Made by a program: the position numbers and the translations under genes
Origin: Christensenella minuta
GTDB taxonomy: Bacteria > Bacillota > Clostridia > Christensenellales > Christensenellaceae
Length of the DNA: 64,000 nt
NCBI RefSeq assembly: GCF_003628755.1
Contig: NZ_CP029256.1
Location: 2,313,585-2,377,584, forward strand
Direction: 5' to 3'
Shown: positions 44,328 through 53,858 of the stretch, piece after piece
Layout of the letters: the number at the start of each line of letters is the position of its first letter
Numbering within the stretch: position 1 is the first letter of the stretch
Notes under the pieces: generated by a model
The model's input: only the letters and a program-made list of their open reading frames with translations
Databases searched by the model: none
What the model was told of the DNA's origin: nothing

Positions 44328-44356
44328 TTTTCAACCACGCCTTTTTCCGATATAAT
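44328..44356 (+). promoter_or_regulatory. Promoter of parA-parB
   Basis: TTTTCA (44328-44333), 17 nt and TATAAT (44351-44356) lie about 210 nt before the parA start. The leader is long and GC-rich. Confidence 0.6.
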
Positions 44357-44564
44357 ATACGGGAGACGGGCAAACAGGCCGGAAGCGGGGTTTGCCGGGC
44401 GGACGGCAGCGCGCATCCATTTTAGGAGCGCCCGTTCGCTGCAAGAATAGAAACGTTGGTAAACGGCGGAAAACCGCTCCGGCATCCTGCCGGGGCGGCG
44501 CTTCGCCATAGCAGGCAAGAGGCCTGGAAAAACCGCCGTGTCTTCAAACAGGGAGTGAACAATT

Positions 44565-45332
44565 TTGGGCAAAACGATTGCGATTGCAAATCAAAAGGGC
44601 GGCGTCGGAAAGACGACGACGGCCATCAATTTAAGCGCGTGTATTGCAAACCGCGGGAAACGGGTGCTTCTCATCGACATCGACCCGCAGGGCAACAGCA
44701 CGAGCGGCCTCGGCGTGGAGCGCGTGGGGCTGAAAAAATCGTCGTACGATGTGCTGGTGGGCGGCGTCTCAGCGGTGGAGGCGATCCGGCCGACGATGAT
44801 GCAAACGCTGGACCTGATGCCCGCGAATATCGACCTTGTCGGCGCGGAGGTGGAGCTTGTCTCCCTGATGGCGCGCGAAACAATCTTAAAACGGGCCCTC
44901 GAGGATGTGAAGGGCCTATACGATTATATTTTTATGGACTGTCCGCCTTCCCTTGGGCTGATTACCCTCAACGCGCTGACAGCGGCGGATAAAATCCTCG
45001 TACCCATCCAGTGCGAATATTACGCGCTTGAAGGACTCACGCAGCTGATGAGTACGGTAAAGCTTGTGCGCCAAAGCCTCAATCCCTCGCTCGAGGTGGA
45101 GGGCGTGGTGCTGACGATGTTTGACGGGCGTACCAACCTTTCGCTGCAGGTGGTGGAGGAAGTGCGTAAATTCTTTAAAAACAAGGTATATGAAACGGTG
45201 ATCCCACGCAACGTACGCCTCGGGGAAGCGCCGAGCTACGGCCTGCCCATCCTTTTGTACGACGATAAATGTCTCGGTACGGAGGCGTACACCGAGCTTG
45301 CGGTGGAATTTTTGACCAACGATATGAAGTAG
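44565..45332 (+). CDS. parA: Chromosome-partitioning ATPase ParA/Soj
   Basis: A 255-residue deviant-Walker ATPase: KGGVGKTTTAINL (about residues 11-23) with the signature Lys, DIDPQGNS, and FMDCPPSLGL. Short type without an N-terminal HTH, typical of chromosomal Soj. Uses TTG at 44565 behind GGGAG. With ParB it moves origins apart and in Bacillus also affects DnaA activity. Followed 13 nt later by parB. Confidence 0.97.
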   Translation: MGKTIAIANQKGGVGKTTTAINLSACIANRGKRVLLIDIDPQGNSTSGLGVERVGLKKSSYDVLVGGVSAVEAIRPTMMQTLDLMPANIDLVGAEVELVSLMARETILKRALEDVKGLYDYIFMDCPPSLGLITLNALTAADKILVPIQCEYYALEGLTQLMSTVKLVRQSLNPSLEVEGVVLTMFDGRTNLSLQVVEEVRKFFKNKVYETVIPRNVRLGEAPSYGLPILLYDDKCLGTEAYTELAVEFLTNDMK

Positions 45333-45345
45333 GAAAGGCACGGAA

Positions 45346-46206
45346 ATGAAAAGAGGACTCGGAAAAGGCCTTGGGGCGCTGATGGCGGACGCGCAAGCCG
45401 GGGCAACGGAAAAAGAAGGCGCGAGTGAAATCGATATTTTCCTGCTGGACAATGACACCAACCAGCCGAGGAAAAAGTTTGACGAGGCGAAGCTGAAGGA
45501 GCTGGCACAGTCTATCAAGGTGCACGGCATCATGCAGCCGATCATCGTCTATAAAAACGAAGGACGTTACACCATCATCGCGGGGGAACGGCGTTTCCGC
45601 GCGGCTAAGATGGCGGGGCTTTCCAAGGTGCCCGTAATCGTCAAGCAGCTTGAAAAACGTGAGGTCCTCGAGCTCTCGCTGATCGAAAACATCCAGCGCG
45701 AGGACCTCAATCCGCTGGAACAGGCCGCCGCCCTCCAGCAACTGATGACGGATTATAGTTTAACGCAGGACGAGGTTTCAAAGCGCGTTGGCAAAAGCCG
45801 CAGCGCGATCGCGAACCTTTTGCGCCTGCTGTCCCTGCCGGAGCCAGTCAAAAAACTGGTGACAGGCGGGAAACTGTCCGCCGGGCACGCGCGCTGCCTG
45901 CTGCCGCTCGAGGATAACAAAAAGATCGGCGAAGGCGCAAAATATATCGTAGAGGGCGACCTTTCCGTGCGTGAGGCGGAAGCGATGGTGAAGGAATGGC
46001 TCAATCCCGCCGCACCCGCGAAAAAGGCACAGAAAACGAAAAAAGCCGTGCCGGTGGAACTGCGCGACGCGCAGGACGAGCTTTCCCGTGCCCTTGCGAC
46101 AAAGGTGCAGATCAAGGGCTCGCTGGCAAAGGGCCGGATTTCTATCGAATATTATACCGCGCAGCAGCTCGAGGAGCTGTACGAATTCCTGAAGAAGACG
46201 GAATAA
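45346..46206 (+). CDS. parB: Chromosome-partitioning protein ParB/Spo0J
   Basis: A 286-residue protein: the N-terminal RGLGKGLGALM tail (ParA-activating), the CTP-binding domain with NPLEQ-type and GERRFRAAK motifs, a central HTH (TQDEVSKRVGKSRSAIANLLRLL) and a C-terminal dimer domain ending ELYEFLKKTE. It loads at parS sites and spreads as a clamp; two perfect sites lie at 40029 and 40611. Lys/Ala-rich linker near residue 225. Confidence 0.97.
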   Translation: MKRGLGKGLGALMADAQAGATEKEGASEIDIFLLDNDTNQPRKKFDEAKLKELAQSIKVHGIMQPIIVYKNEGRYTIIAGERRFRAAKMAGLSKVPVIVKQLEKREVLELSLIENIQREDLNPLEQAAALQQLMTDYSLTQDEVSKRVGKSRSAIANLLRLLSLPEPVKKLVTGGKLSAGHARCLLPLEDNKKIGEGAKYIVEGDLSVREAEAMVKEWLNPAAPAKKAQKTKKAVPVELRDAQDELSRALATKVQIKGSLAKGRISIEYYTAQQLEELYEFLKKTE

Positions 46207-46241
46207 AAAACCATTTTCCGGTCTTGGAAAGAAATCCAGCC

Positions 46242-47186
46242 ATGAATGCAAATCAAATTGAAACCGTATACCATTATTGCAGTGTGGAGAGCTTTTACAG
46301 CATCATCTCCAATAAGACGCTGCGCCTTTCGGATATCGGCAAAAGCAACGATTATATGGAGCGGCGGTGGCTCCAGCAGTTTATCCTCGAAACGACGATG
46401 GAGGAATATGACAAGGCCCCGTTTTCCATCTGGTTTGAATATGAGGGAAAGGAATACAGGGACCACGAGGCGGTGGAAGAGCTCATGCGCTATGAGCTGA
46501 AAACGATGGGCCAGCACTGGTATGACGATTATATTACCTACGCGATCTGTTTTTCCGAACGGGGCGACAGCCTGAGCCAGTGGCGTGGTTATGCGGACGA
46601 CGGCTCGGGCGTGTGCATCGGCTTCCGCGCGGACCGCATCAGCGGTATGCTGGGCAAAAACCGCGAATCGAAAGAGCCGGGACATACCTTTGAATTCGCG
46701 CGCATCCGGTATACCCCGGCAGCGCAAAAGGCGCTCATACGGCCGCACATCCGCAAAATCTTCCGGCATCTGCACACCCTCGTCGACCAGGAGCAAAAGC
46801 CGTCGGGAGAGATCGTCAAACTGCTGCGCGCGGTGAACGGAGAAAGCGCGTTCTGTAAAAACCCGGCGTTCAGCGAAGAACACGAATGGCGGCTGGCCGT
46901 CAATTTCCCCATCCCCACAACGGACGCTTATGCGAAGTTTGTGCAGCGGCAGGGGCATGTCGCCCAGAACGATCTGTTCAGCAAGCTCAAAACCGTAGTG
47001 GTGGGCAAGACCATCAAATCCTATGTGGAGCTGAACCTCAGGACCATCGGTCTGGATGCGCTGACGAGCGTGCGCCTTGGGCCAAAATGCCAGCTCAGCA
47101 AAAACGACGTGAAGCTGTTCCTGTTCAGCGAGGGCGTGGGCCTTACGGATGAAAACATCCTGCCCTCCTCCGCGACCTACCGGTAA
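46242..47186 (+). CDS. DUF2971-domain protein
   Basis: A 314-residue protein starting with the DUF2971 pattern VYHYCSVESFYSIISNKTLRLSDIGKSNDYMERRW. CFSERGDSLSQWRGYADDGSGVCIGF, the core of the domain, follows, then FSEEHEWRLAV. Function unknown; family members occur widely in accessory genomes, sometimes near defence genes. The ATG at 46242 is preceded only by a weak GGAAAG. It follows parB by 35 nt but its unrelated role suggests later acquisition. Confidence 0.87.
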   Translation: MNANQIETVYHYCSVESFYSIISNKTLRLSDIGKSNDYMERRWLQQFILETTMEEYDKAPFSIWFEYEGKEYRDHEAVEELMRYELKTMGQHWYDDYITYAICFSERGDSLSQWRGYADDGSGVCIGFRADRISGMLGKNRESKEPGHTFEFARIRYTPAAQKALIRPHIRKIFRHLHTLVDQEQKPSGEIVKLLRAVNGESAFCKNPAFSEEHEWRLAVNFPIPTTDAYAKFVQRQGHVAQNDLFSKLKTVVVGKTIKSYVELNLRTIGLDALTSVRLGPKCQLSKNDVKLFLFSEGVGLTDENILPSSATYR

Positions 47187-47336
47187 AAGAAACGGTCCGC
47201 CACACACGCGAAGACGACCGGCGCGCGGCGGTTTCAGTGCAAGTGCTGTATGCATAAGCCCGAAAAGAATGTTTAAGCAGACGGGCGGTGGTTATTGATA
47301 GAGTAACAACAACTCAAATGATCTATATAACCGGAG

Positions 47337-47363
47337 AAAGGGAGCCTCGGCTCCCTTTTTTCG
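47337..47363 (+). terminator. Terminator downstream of DUF2971 gene
   Basis: AAAGGGAGC/GCTCCCTTT stem with a CTCG loop is followed by a T-run. The rest of the 347-nt gap (47187-47533) holds the promoter and operator of the GntR operon and no gene. Confidence 0.85.
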
Positions 47364-47461
47364 TGCCGCTTTGTTTTCATAGCCGCCGGATAGGCGCGCA
47401 CCGCGCAAAAAGCAGACGGAAAACGCTTCGTCCGCGTTTTTTGGGTCCTGCTTTTTCCCTG

Positions 47462-47490
47462 TTGACAAGAAGGAGTATGGGTGTTATATT
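47462..47490 (+). promoter_or_regulatory. Promoter of GntR-ABC operon
   Basis: TTGACA (47462-47467), 17 nt and TATATT (47485-47490). The -10 overlaps the left arm of the operator. Confidence 0.85.
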
Positions 47491-47511
47491 GTATATGTTG
47501 TATATATACAA
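47489..47511. promoter_or_regulatory. GntR/YtrA operator (TTGTATAT-N7-ATATACAA)
   Basis: An 8-bp inverted repeat with 7-nt spacing starts within the -10 box and covers the transcription start. Its position predicts autorepression by the first gene of the operon. Confidence 0.75.
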
Positions 47512-47533
47512 TTTTAACCAGGAGGGTTGATGA

Positions 47534-47905
47534 GTGGATATCATCATCAGCAATTCCAGCGGAAAGCCGATCTATGAACAGATCACCTCGCAGATCAAGA
47601 ATATGATAATCAGCGGGGAGCTTCAGGAAGGGGACGCCCTTCCGTCTATGCGGCTGCTGGCAAAGGAACTGAGGATCAGCGTCATCACGACGAAGCGCGC
47701 GTACGACGACCTCGAGCGCGACGGATTCATCGAAAGCTTCACCGGACGGGGGAGCTTTGTGGCGCAGAAAAATGTGGAGTTCTTAAGGGAAGAACAACTC
47801 AAAATTGCCGAGGAGCACCTGAAAAACGCCGTCTCCGTGGCAAAGAGCAGCGGCATCTCTCTCGACGAGCTGGAAGAGATTTTGCACGTACTGTATGAAG
47901 AATAG
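47534..47905 (+). CDS. GntR-family repressor (YtrA subfamily)
   Basis: A 123-residue protein: winged HTH (about 1-75; PIYEQITSQIKNMIISGELQEGDALPSMRLLAKEL, then ISVITTKRAYDDLERDGFI and GRGSFVA) with a short helical C-terminal dimerisation tail characteristic of YtrA. GTG start at 47534 behind AGGAGG. It heads an operon with an ABC exporter. In Bacillus-type systems YtrA responds to cell-wall antibiotics; the inducer here is unknown. Confidence 0.93.
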   Translation: MDIIISNSSGKPIYEQITSQIKNMIISGELQEGDALPSMRLLAKELRISVITTKRAYDDLERDGFIESFTGRGSFVAQKNVEFLREEQLKIAEEHLKNAVSVAKSSGISLDELEEILHVLYEE

Positions 47906-47937
47906 CCCCGGCGGGCCTCCGCGTGAAAGGATAGGAC

Positions 47938-48795
47938 ATGGACAGCATCATTTTTAATAACGTAAGCAAGGAATACCGGGATTTCGCCCTCAGGGACGTG
48001 AGCTTTTCCGTGCCGCGGGGCAGTATCATGGGCCTGATCGGTGAAAACGGCGCGGGCAAGACGACTGCCATCAAGCTGCTTTTGAACATGATCCGTGCGG
48101 ATAAGGGAACTATTGAAGTTTTCGGCCTCGGACATGTGGAAAACGAGCGTAAGATCAAGGAGCAGATTGGCGTGGTCATGGAGGAAGATTGCTTTTACGA
48201 ATCGCTGAAATGCAAAGACGTGGCGGCCATCATGCGCAATATATTCAAAACGTGGGACGATGCGCTGTTCCACTCGCTCACGAAAAATTTCGGCCTGCCG
48301 GAAAACAAAAAACTCAAGCAGTTTTCCCGCGGGATGAAGATGAAGCTGTCGATCGCGGCGGCGCTCAGCCACCGGCCAAGGCTGCTGGTCCTTGATGAAG
48401 CGACAAGCGGGCTTGATCCCATCGTGCGCAGCGAGATACTGGACGTCTTTCTCGATTTCATCCAGGACGAGGAACACTCCATCCTCATTTCCTCCCACAT
48501 CACGAGCGACCTTGAGAAAGTGGCGGACTATATTACCTTTCTCCACGAGGGGCGGGTCGTCCTTTCCGAGAACAAGGATAAGATGCTGTATGAATACGGC
48601 GTTCTGAAGTGCGGGGCGGAGGCCTTTGACAGGATCGATGCGGCGGATATCGTTCGTTACCGCAAATCTGCTTTTGGTTATGAAGCGCTGACTGCGGACA
48701 AAAACGCGGCGGCGCGCAAATATCCGGATATCGCGCTGGACAGCGCCGGCCTCGAGGACGTCATGCTGCTCATGATTAAGGGGGAAACGAAATGA
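47938..48795 (+). CDS. ABC transporter ATP-binding protein (YtrB-like)
   Basis: A 285-residue ATPase: Walker A GENGAGKT (about 37-44), Q-loop region IGVVMEEDC, the signature FSRGMKMKLSIAAAL, Walker B LLVLDEATSGLDP and H-loop ISSHI. The ~80-residue C-terminal extension is typical for YtrB-type exporters. The stop overlaps the start of the first permease gene by 4 nt. It powers the two small permeases that follow. Confidence 0.94.
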   Translation: MDSIIFNNVSKEYRDFALRDVSFSVPRGSIMGLIGENGAGKTTAIKLLLNMIRADKGTIEVFGLGHVENERKIKEQIGVVMEEDCFYESLKCKDVAAIMRNIFKTWDDALFHSLTKNFGLPENKKLKQFSRGMKMKLSIAAALSHRPRLLVLDEATSGLDPIVRSEILDVFLDFIQDEEHSILISSHITSDLEKVADYITFLHEGRVVLSENKDKMLYEYGVLKCGAEAFDRIDAADIVRYRKSAFGYEALTADKNAAARKYPDIALDSAGLEDVMLLMIKGETK

Positions 48796-49433
48796 GGGGA
48801 CTTTTGCGAAAGGAATTCCTGGGGATCAGGAGCTTTTTCAAAATGTATGCATTTATTATCGCCATTTGTATCATCCCGGTTGCGGCGGCGCAGGACGGCA
48901 CTTTCTCGGCAGGCTTCGCCGTCGGGATCTGTACGTTCATCGGCATCATGATGTGCTTTATTTCGTTCAATTACGACGTGAGCAGCAAGTGGAATAAATT
49001 TGTCCTCACCCTCCCTTTCACGCGGGAACAGATCGTCCGCTCCAAATACCTGTTCTCCCTCATTATGGTGGGCGTAGGCATGGGGCTTGGCCTCGCGCTC
49101 TCCGCCGTGCTCGCGGCTGCGGGACAGGCTAAGCTCGATACGGGACTCCTGCTTGCGGCGGGCTTCCTTACGGCGTGCGCCCTGCTGTCCGTCAGCATCA
49201 TTATCCCGCTGGTTTTCAAATTCGGCGTGGAGAAGAGCCGCATCATCGTAATCGTGATCTTCCTTGTGCCGTTCATGACGTTTATCGCGCTGTCCGGAAA
49301 CGGAGCCGTGGACGAAGCGGCAATGCGGGGGGCCCTTCCCCTCCTTGCGCGGCTCCTGCCCCTGTGCGGCATAGCGGCTCTTGCCGTTTCCTACTTTGTT
49401 TCAGTGCGCATCTACCAGAAGAAAGAAGAGTAA
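48792..49433 (+). CDS. ABC-2-type permease subunit
   Basis: A 213-residue protein with six hydrophobic segments. The N-terminal MRGLLRKEFLGIRSFFK cytosolic stretch and SFNYDVSSKWNKFVLTLPFTREQIVRSKYLFSL are typical of ABC2_membrane_5-like permeases. It overlaps the ATPase gene (ATGA). It is a clear paralogue of the next gene; the two likely form a heterodimeric channel. Confidence 0.88.
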   Translation: MRGLLRKEFLGIRSFFKMYAFIIAICIIPVAAAQDGTFSAGFAVGICTFIGIMMCFISFNYDVSSKWNKFVLTLPFTREQIVRSKYLFSLIMVGVGMGLGLALSAVLAAAGQAKLDTGLLLAAGFLTACALLSVSIIIPLVFKFGVEKSRIIVIVIFLVPFMTFIALSGNGAVDEAAMRGALPLLARLLPLCGIAALAVSYFVSVRIYQKKEE

Positions 49434-49456
49434 AGCTCCCTTCGGAGGAAAAGCCA

Positions 49457-50119
49457 ATGAAAGGCCTGATCGTAAAAGAATTTCTGTTTACCAGAGAATA
49501 TCTGTTTTTTTGCCTTGCCATCCTGCTTGCTTTCGTGATTATGATGAATCTTTCGGGAATGCCGGTCGCGGCGGGTTTTTCGATTGGGCTTTGCGCAATG
49601 TTCGGAGGAATGATGAGCCTTGTGTCGTTTACCTATGACTGCAACGCACATTGGGAAAGCTATGCGCTGACCCTGCCCCGTACCAAAAGACAGATTGTTC
49701 TGTCAAAATACCTGTTTGGGTTTATCCTGATGAGCGCGGGGGCGGCGCTTGGGTTGGCCTGTACGGCCCTATTCTCTTTCGCGGGGTTTATCGAACCCGC
49801 CAGTGAAGATGCAAAAACAGCACTTGGGATCATTTGTACGACGCTTATCGCAATTGCGGCACAGCTGCCGTTTGTTTATCGGTTTGGCATTGAAAAGAGC
49901 AGGATTTTTGTCACCGCGCTGGGAGTGTTCCTGTTTATGGCGCTGGCAAAATACTTTTTAGAGATGCCGAAGGATGGGACCGGTACGCTGCTTGTCATTC
50001 TGCCGTTTGCGGCGGCGTGCGCGCTGCCTTTTTCGTTTTTTCTTTCCTGCCGTATGTTTGAACGCGGGAAGATGGAACGGAAGCCCCTGCGAACCAAACA
50101 GATCCGGAGCCTGCGCTGA
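49457..50119 (+). CDS. ABC-2-type permease subunit
   Basis: A 220-residue paralogue of the preceding permease, with MKGLIVKEFLFTREYLFFC, then SFTYDCNAHWESYALTLPRTKRQIVLSKYLFGF, and six hydrophobic segments. GGAGG lies 8 nt before the ATG at 49457; a longer frame overlapping the previous gene is rejected. The basic C-terminal tail (KPLRTKQIRSLR) is cytosolic. Last gene of the GntR operon. Confidence 0.88.
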   Translation: MKGLIVKEFLFTREYLFFCLAILLAFVIMMNLSGMPVAAGFSIGLCAMFGGMMSLVSFTYDCNAHWESYALTLPRTKRQIVLSKYLFGFILMSAGAALGLACTALFSFAGFIEPASEDAKTALGIICTTLIAIAAQLPFVYRFGIEKSRIFVTALGVFLFMALAKYFLEMPKDGTGTLLVILPFAAACALPFSFFLSCRMFERGKMERKPLRTKQIRSLR

Positions 50120-50142
50120 ATATAACCAGAACCACTGTTTTC

Positions 50143-50164
50143 CCGCTGCGGACAGCGGTTTTTT
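50143..50164. terminator. Bidirectional terminator
   Basis: CCGCTG/CAGCGG stem with CGGA loop, then T6 on the plus strand; on the minus strand A/T runs also follow. It separates the ABC operon from the convergent helicase gene. Confidence 0.78.
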
Positions 50165-50168
50165 ACGT

Positions 50169-52322
50169 TCAGCACTTGTCAAGCTTTGCCCGGAAGGAGA
50201 TCGCGCGGGGGGTCCCTATTTTGTCGAACTGGACGATGTGGGCTGCCTTTGCAGCGTCCACATCCACGACCACGCCGCAGCCGAAGATGCTGTGCTTTAC
50301 CCGCTGCCCGACGGCAAGGGGCTGCCTTTGCGCATCTTCCTTAAGCCAGCGGCTGCTGAGGGCGATATAGTCGCGCGCCTCGGCGATGAGTCCTTCGCGC
50401 GGCGGCTTCGTAAAGGAAAGCAGCGCCGGGTCGATATCCAGCAGGAAACGGGAAGGATAGCGGGGCGAGCCGTCAAAATTTCTGCCGCCGGCTCCTGAGA
50501 GGTACAGTGCTTTTTCCGCCCGCGTCATGGCCACAAAGGCCAGCCGCCGTTCTTCCTCCATTCCCTCTAAGGAATTTGTTTTCCTCGAGGGGAAAATGCC
50601 TTCGTTCATGCCGCAGAGGAAGACATAAGGAAATTCCAGTCCTTTGGCCGCATGAACGGTCATCAGCTTAACCTTGTCGCGAATGTCCGCCGCGTCGCCG
50701 TTTGAAAACAGCGCCACGTGGGCAAGGTAATGCTCCATTGTGCATTCCTCACCGCAGGAGGTTTCGTATTCATAGACGGATTGCTTCAGTTCCGCTAAAT
50801 TGTCGAGACGTTCCTGGCTGCCCTCGGTGCGGAGCATTTTCTCGTAACCGCTCTCATTGAGGATGGCCGACAACACTTCCGAAATGGGCCGTCCTTCCTG
50901 CCCGGAGGAAAATGATTCAACCAGGGAAATGAACTGCGCCGCCTTCGTTCCCTTGAAGACGTCGTGGTCGATAGTCCGGCGGAGCGCCGTATAAAGGGAG
51001 CACTGGTTCTGCGCCGCATATTCCTGTAAAAATTCTATCCGCCGCTGTCCCAGGTTGCGCCGCGGCGTATTGGCGATCCGCAGGAAGGAAAGATCGTCCT
51101 GATAGGCGGCCATACGCAAATAAGAAAGCGCGTCCTTGATCTCCATTCGTCCGAAAAACTGGATGCCGCTGTAAATGACATAAGGAATTTTTTCTTTTAT
51201 AAACACCTCTTCCAAGGTGCGTGTAATATAGTGTGCGCGGTAGAGAATCGTGATCTCCCGGCAGGCCGCGCCCCTGGCCGTAAGCGCGCCGATCTGCTCC
51301 GCGATCCATGCGGCCTCGGCCTGCGCGGTATCGGCATGGTGGCAAACGACAGGCGCGCCCGCCGGCAGCGTCGGCAGCAGGTCCTTTTTGATGCGGCTCC
51401 GGTTGCGGCCGATGAGGGAATTGGCAACGGACAGGATTTGCGGCGTTGAGCGGTAGTTTTGCATCATCAGGATGGTCTTGGCCTGTGGAAACGCTTTGTC
51501 AAAATCCAGAAGGTACCGCACGTCGGCTCCGCGCCAGGTATAGATCGTCTGGTCTGGATCGCCGACGATAAACAGGTTTTTGTGGTGGCCGCACAGCACC
51601 TCCATCAGCTGGTACTGCAACGCGTCGATATCCTGGAATTCATCGATCATAATGTATTCCAGCCTTTTTTGCCATTTGAGGCGGATATCCTCGTTCTGCC
51701 GGAAAATATAGAGCGAAAAATTAATCAGGTCGTTGTAATCGAGGCCAAAGCACTTCCTTTCCTGATACAGGTAGCCGTAGAATATAATGTCGGAAGCCGA
51801 GACGGCGTCGTCGTATTTTTGTTTCAGGGCCGCAAGGGACATAGGAATCATGTCCAGGTAATAATCCTTTTCCGTGAAGGTCTTGCGGAGCTCGATCATA
51901 TCCCGCGCCTTGCCGAAGGTCATGTTGCGAAGCGTCAGGCCCCGCTCCTCGTAAATGATTTTCAGCATCGCATCGATATCGGAATTGTCCAGTACCAAAA
52001 AGCTTTTGGGATACTGCACGGCATGGCTGTCTTCCTGCAAAACGGAAACACAGAAGCCGTGGAAGGTGTTGATGTATCCGGTGTCGTTATCGCCGGTCAA
52101 ATTATGGATGCGCTGGCGCATTTCGCCGGCGGATTTGTTGGTGAAGGTAACGCAAAGGATATTGCCGGGCAGGATGCCGATCTCGTTCACAAGGTAAGCA
52201 AACCGCCGGGAAAGGGCGCGGGTCTTGCCGGAACCGGCCCCCGCGATCACGCGCACAAAGCCCTCCGTTGTCGTCACGGCCTCACGCTGCGCCTCGTTCA
52301 GGCCGTGCAGCAAATCTTCCAC
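50169..52322 (-). CDS. UvrD/PcrA-like superfamily 1 DNA helicase
   Basis: A 717-residue 3'-5' helicase: Walker A AGAGSGKT, motif Ia CVTFTNKSAGEM, motif II MIDEFQD, GDPDQTIYTWRGAD (III), LMTVHAAKGLEF (V) and VAMTRAEKALYLSGA (VI). The C-terminal ~60 residues contain a Tudor-like segment (GQRVKHSIFGCGVVVDV), as in PcrA. The GTG at 52322 is chosen because GGAGGG lies 6 nt upstream; in-frame ATGs upstream have none. It may be a second UvrD paralogue rather than the main PcrA. Confidence 0.92.
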   Translation of the reverse strand: MEDLLHGLNEAQREAVTTTEGFVRVIAGAGSGKTRALSRRFAYLVNEIGILPGNILCVTFTNKSAGEMRQRIHNLTGDNDTGYINTFHGFCVSVLQEDSHAVQYPKSFLVLDNSDIDAMLKIIYEERGLTLRNMTFGKARDMIELRKTFTEKDYYLDMIPMSLAALKQKYDDAVSASDIIFYGYLYQERKCFGLDYNDLINFSLYIFRQNEDIRLKWQKRLEYIMIDEFQDIDALQYQLMEVLCGHHKNLFIVGDPDQTIYTWRGADVRYLLDFDKAFPQAKTILMMQNYRSTPQILSVANSLIGRNRSRIKKDLLPTLPAGAPVVCHHADTAQAEAAWIAEQIGALTARGAACREITILYRAHYITRTLEEVFIKEKIPYVIYSGIQFFGRMEIKDALSYLRMAAYQDDLSFLRIANTPRRNLGQRRIEFLQEYAAQNQCSLYTALRRTIDHDVFKGTKAAQFISLVESFSSGQEGRPISEVLSAILNESGYEKMLRTEGSQERLDNLAELKQSVYEYETSCGEECTMEHYLAHVALFSNGDAADIRDKVKLMTVHAAKGLEFPYVFLCGMNEGIFPSRKTNSLEGMEEERRLAFVAMTRAEKALYLSGAGGRNFDGSPRYPSRFLLDIDPALLSFTKPPREGLIAEARDYIALSSRWLKEDAQRQPLAVGQRVKHSIFGCGVVVDVDAAKAAHIVQFDKIGTPRAISFRAKLDKC

Positions 52323-52437
52323 GCAGATCCCTCCCTTGTCCTTGGTAATCTTAAATCTCATTATACTGTATCCCGGCACGGGACGCAAAGGGCGGCTGGA
52401 ATTTTAATCGGCGGAACTGGGCGGACCGCCCGCGTAC

Positions 52438-53847
52438 CTACTGCGCAGGCGCGCCCTTAGGCTCCTGCGGAAGGGTGCCCTCCGGCTCCGCCAGCCGCTT
52501 CATTGCCCGGCGGAACTGGACGGCAAATAGGACGGCGGTTGTCGCCACGGCGATCGCGTCCGCCACGGGCTCCGCCGAAAAGACGGCCGTCACCGGGTCG
52601 GGCAAAAGCATGGGCATGATGTAAATGAGCGGGATCAGCAGGATAATCTTGCGCAGGACCGCGAGGAACAGCGAAGTTTTCGCGTTGCCGATGGCAATAA
52701 ACGTTTGCTGGCAGGCAATCTGCACGCCAAATACTACCGATACGCCCATATAGATACGCATGGCGTAAACGGCGGCCTGCGAAAGCACCGGATCGTGCGT
52801 AAAGATGGAAACGAGCGCCTGCGGCGCAAGCATGGCGGCCGCCCACAACGCCGCGGAATAAGCGACGCTGACGATCAAAAGAAGCTGGAAGGCCTTTTTT
52901 ACCCGCGCCGCGCTGCGTGCGCCGAAGTTAAAGCTGATGATGGGCTGCGCGCCCTGCGAAAGCCCCATCAGGGGCAGCATGGAAAACTGCATCACCGTTG
53001 TAAGGATGGTCATGGCGCCGACGGCGGTATCCCCGCCGTACGTTTGCAGTGACGCGTTGAAACACACGGCGATAATGCTTTCCGTCGCCTGCATAATGAA
53101 GGGCGACAAGCCGAGCAGGATGCACGGCAGGATTACGGAAGCACTGAGCTTCATGTTGTTCGGACGCAGGCGAATGACCGCGCGTTTTCCCGAGAGGAAG
53201 GACAGCACCCAGAAGCAGGACACCGCCTGTGAGATTACCGTTGCGACGGCCGCGCCGCGGACTCCCATATGAAAGCCGAAGATAAAGACGGGGTCGAGAA
53301 TGATGTTGATGACCGCGCCGATCAGGACCGTAATCATGCTCGTTTTGGCAAAGCCCTGCGCCGTGATAAAGGAATTAAGCCCGAGGGCGATCTGCACGAA
53401 CACCGTACCGCAGGCGTAAATGGGCATGTATTGCATCGCATAGCCAATGGTATCGCCGCTCGCCCCGAATGCGAGCAGCATATCCCGCCCGAAGGCAAGG
53501 AACACCGCCGTAAGCGCTCCCGCGAGGACCAGCATCAGGGTTGTGCAGTTGCCGAGAATCTTTTCCGCCGCCGGATGGTCGCCCCGGCCCATCATGATGG
53601 ATGCGCGGGGAGAACCGCCCATGCCCGCCAGCGCCGCAAAGGCGGAGATAATCATAATCAGCGGCATGCACACGCCCACCCCTGTGAGCGCCTGCGCGCC
53701 GATCCCTTCGATGTGGCCGATATACATACGGTCCACCATATTATAGAGTACGTTTACGACCTGCGCGGTTACCGTGGGCACCGCAAGCCTGAGCAGGAGC
53801 TTGCCGACGCTGCCCTGCCCAAGGTCGGTCTCGATCCGGTTTTCCAT
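52438..53847 (-). CDS. MATE-family exporter
   Basis: A 469-residue membrane protein with 12 predicted helices and MATE motifs LRLAVPTVTAQVVNVLYNMVDRMYIG and INIILDPVFIFGFHMGVRGAA. The ATG at 53847 has GAGGGG 7 nt upstream, which overlaps the 3' end of the MarR gene, so the two are coupled. A second, separately regulated multidrug exporter in this window, related to but distinct from the one at 22093. Confidence 0.93.
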   Translation of the reverse strand: MENRIETDLGQGSVGKLLLRLAVPTVTAQVVNVLYNMVDRMYIGHIEGIGAQALTGVGVCMPLIMIISAFAALAGMGGSPRASIMMGRGDHPAAEKILGNCTTLMLVLAGALTAVFLAFGRDMLLAFGASGDTIGYAMQYMPIYACGTVFVQIALGLNSFITAQGFAKTSMITVLIGAVINIILDPVFIFGFHMGVRGAAVATVISQAVSCFWVLSFLSGKRAVIRLRPNNMKLSASVILPCILLGLSPFIMQATESIIAVCFNASLQTYGGDTAVGAMTILTTVMQFSMLPLMGLSQGAQPIISFNFGARSAARVKKAFQLLLIVSVAYSAALWAAAMLAPQALVSIFTHDPVLSQAAVYAMRIYMGVSVVFGVQIACQQTFIAIGNAKTSLFLAVLRKIILLIPLIYIMPMLLPDPVTAVFSAEPVADAIAVATTAVLFAVQFRRAMKRLAEPEGTLPQEPKGAPAQ

Positions 53848-53858
53848 GTACTGTCCCC

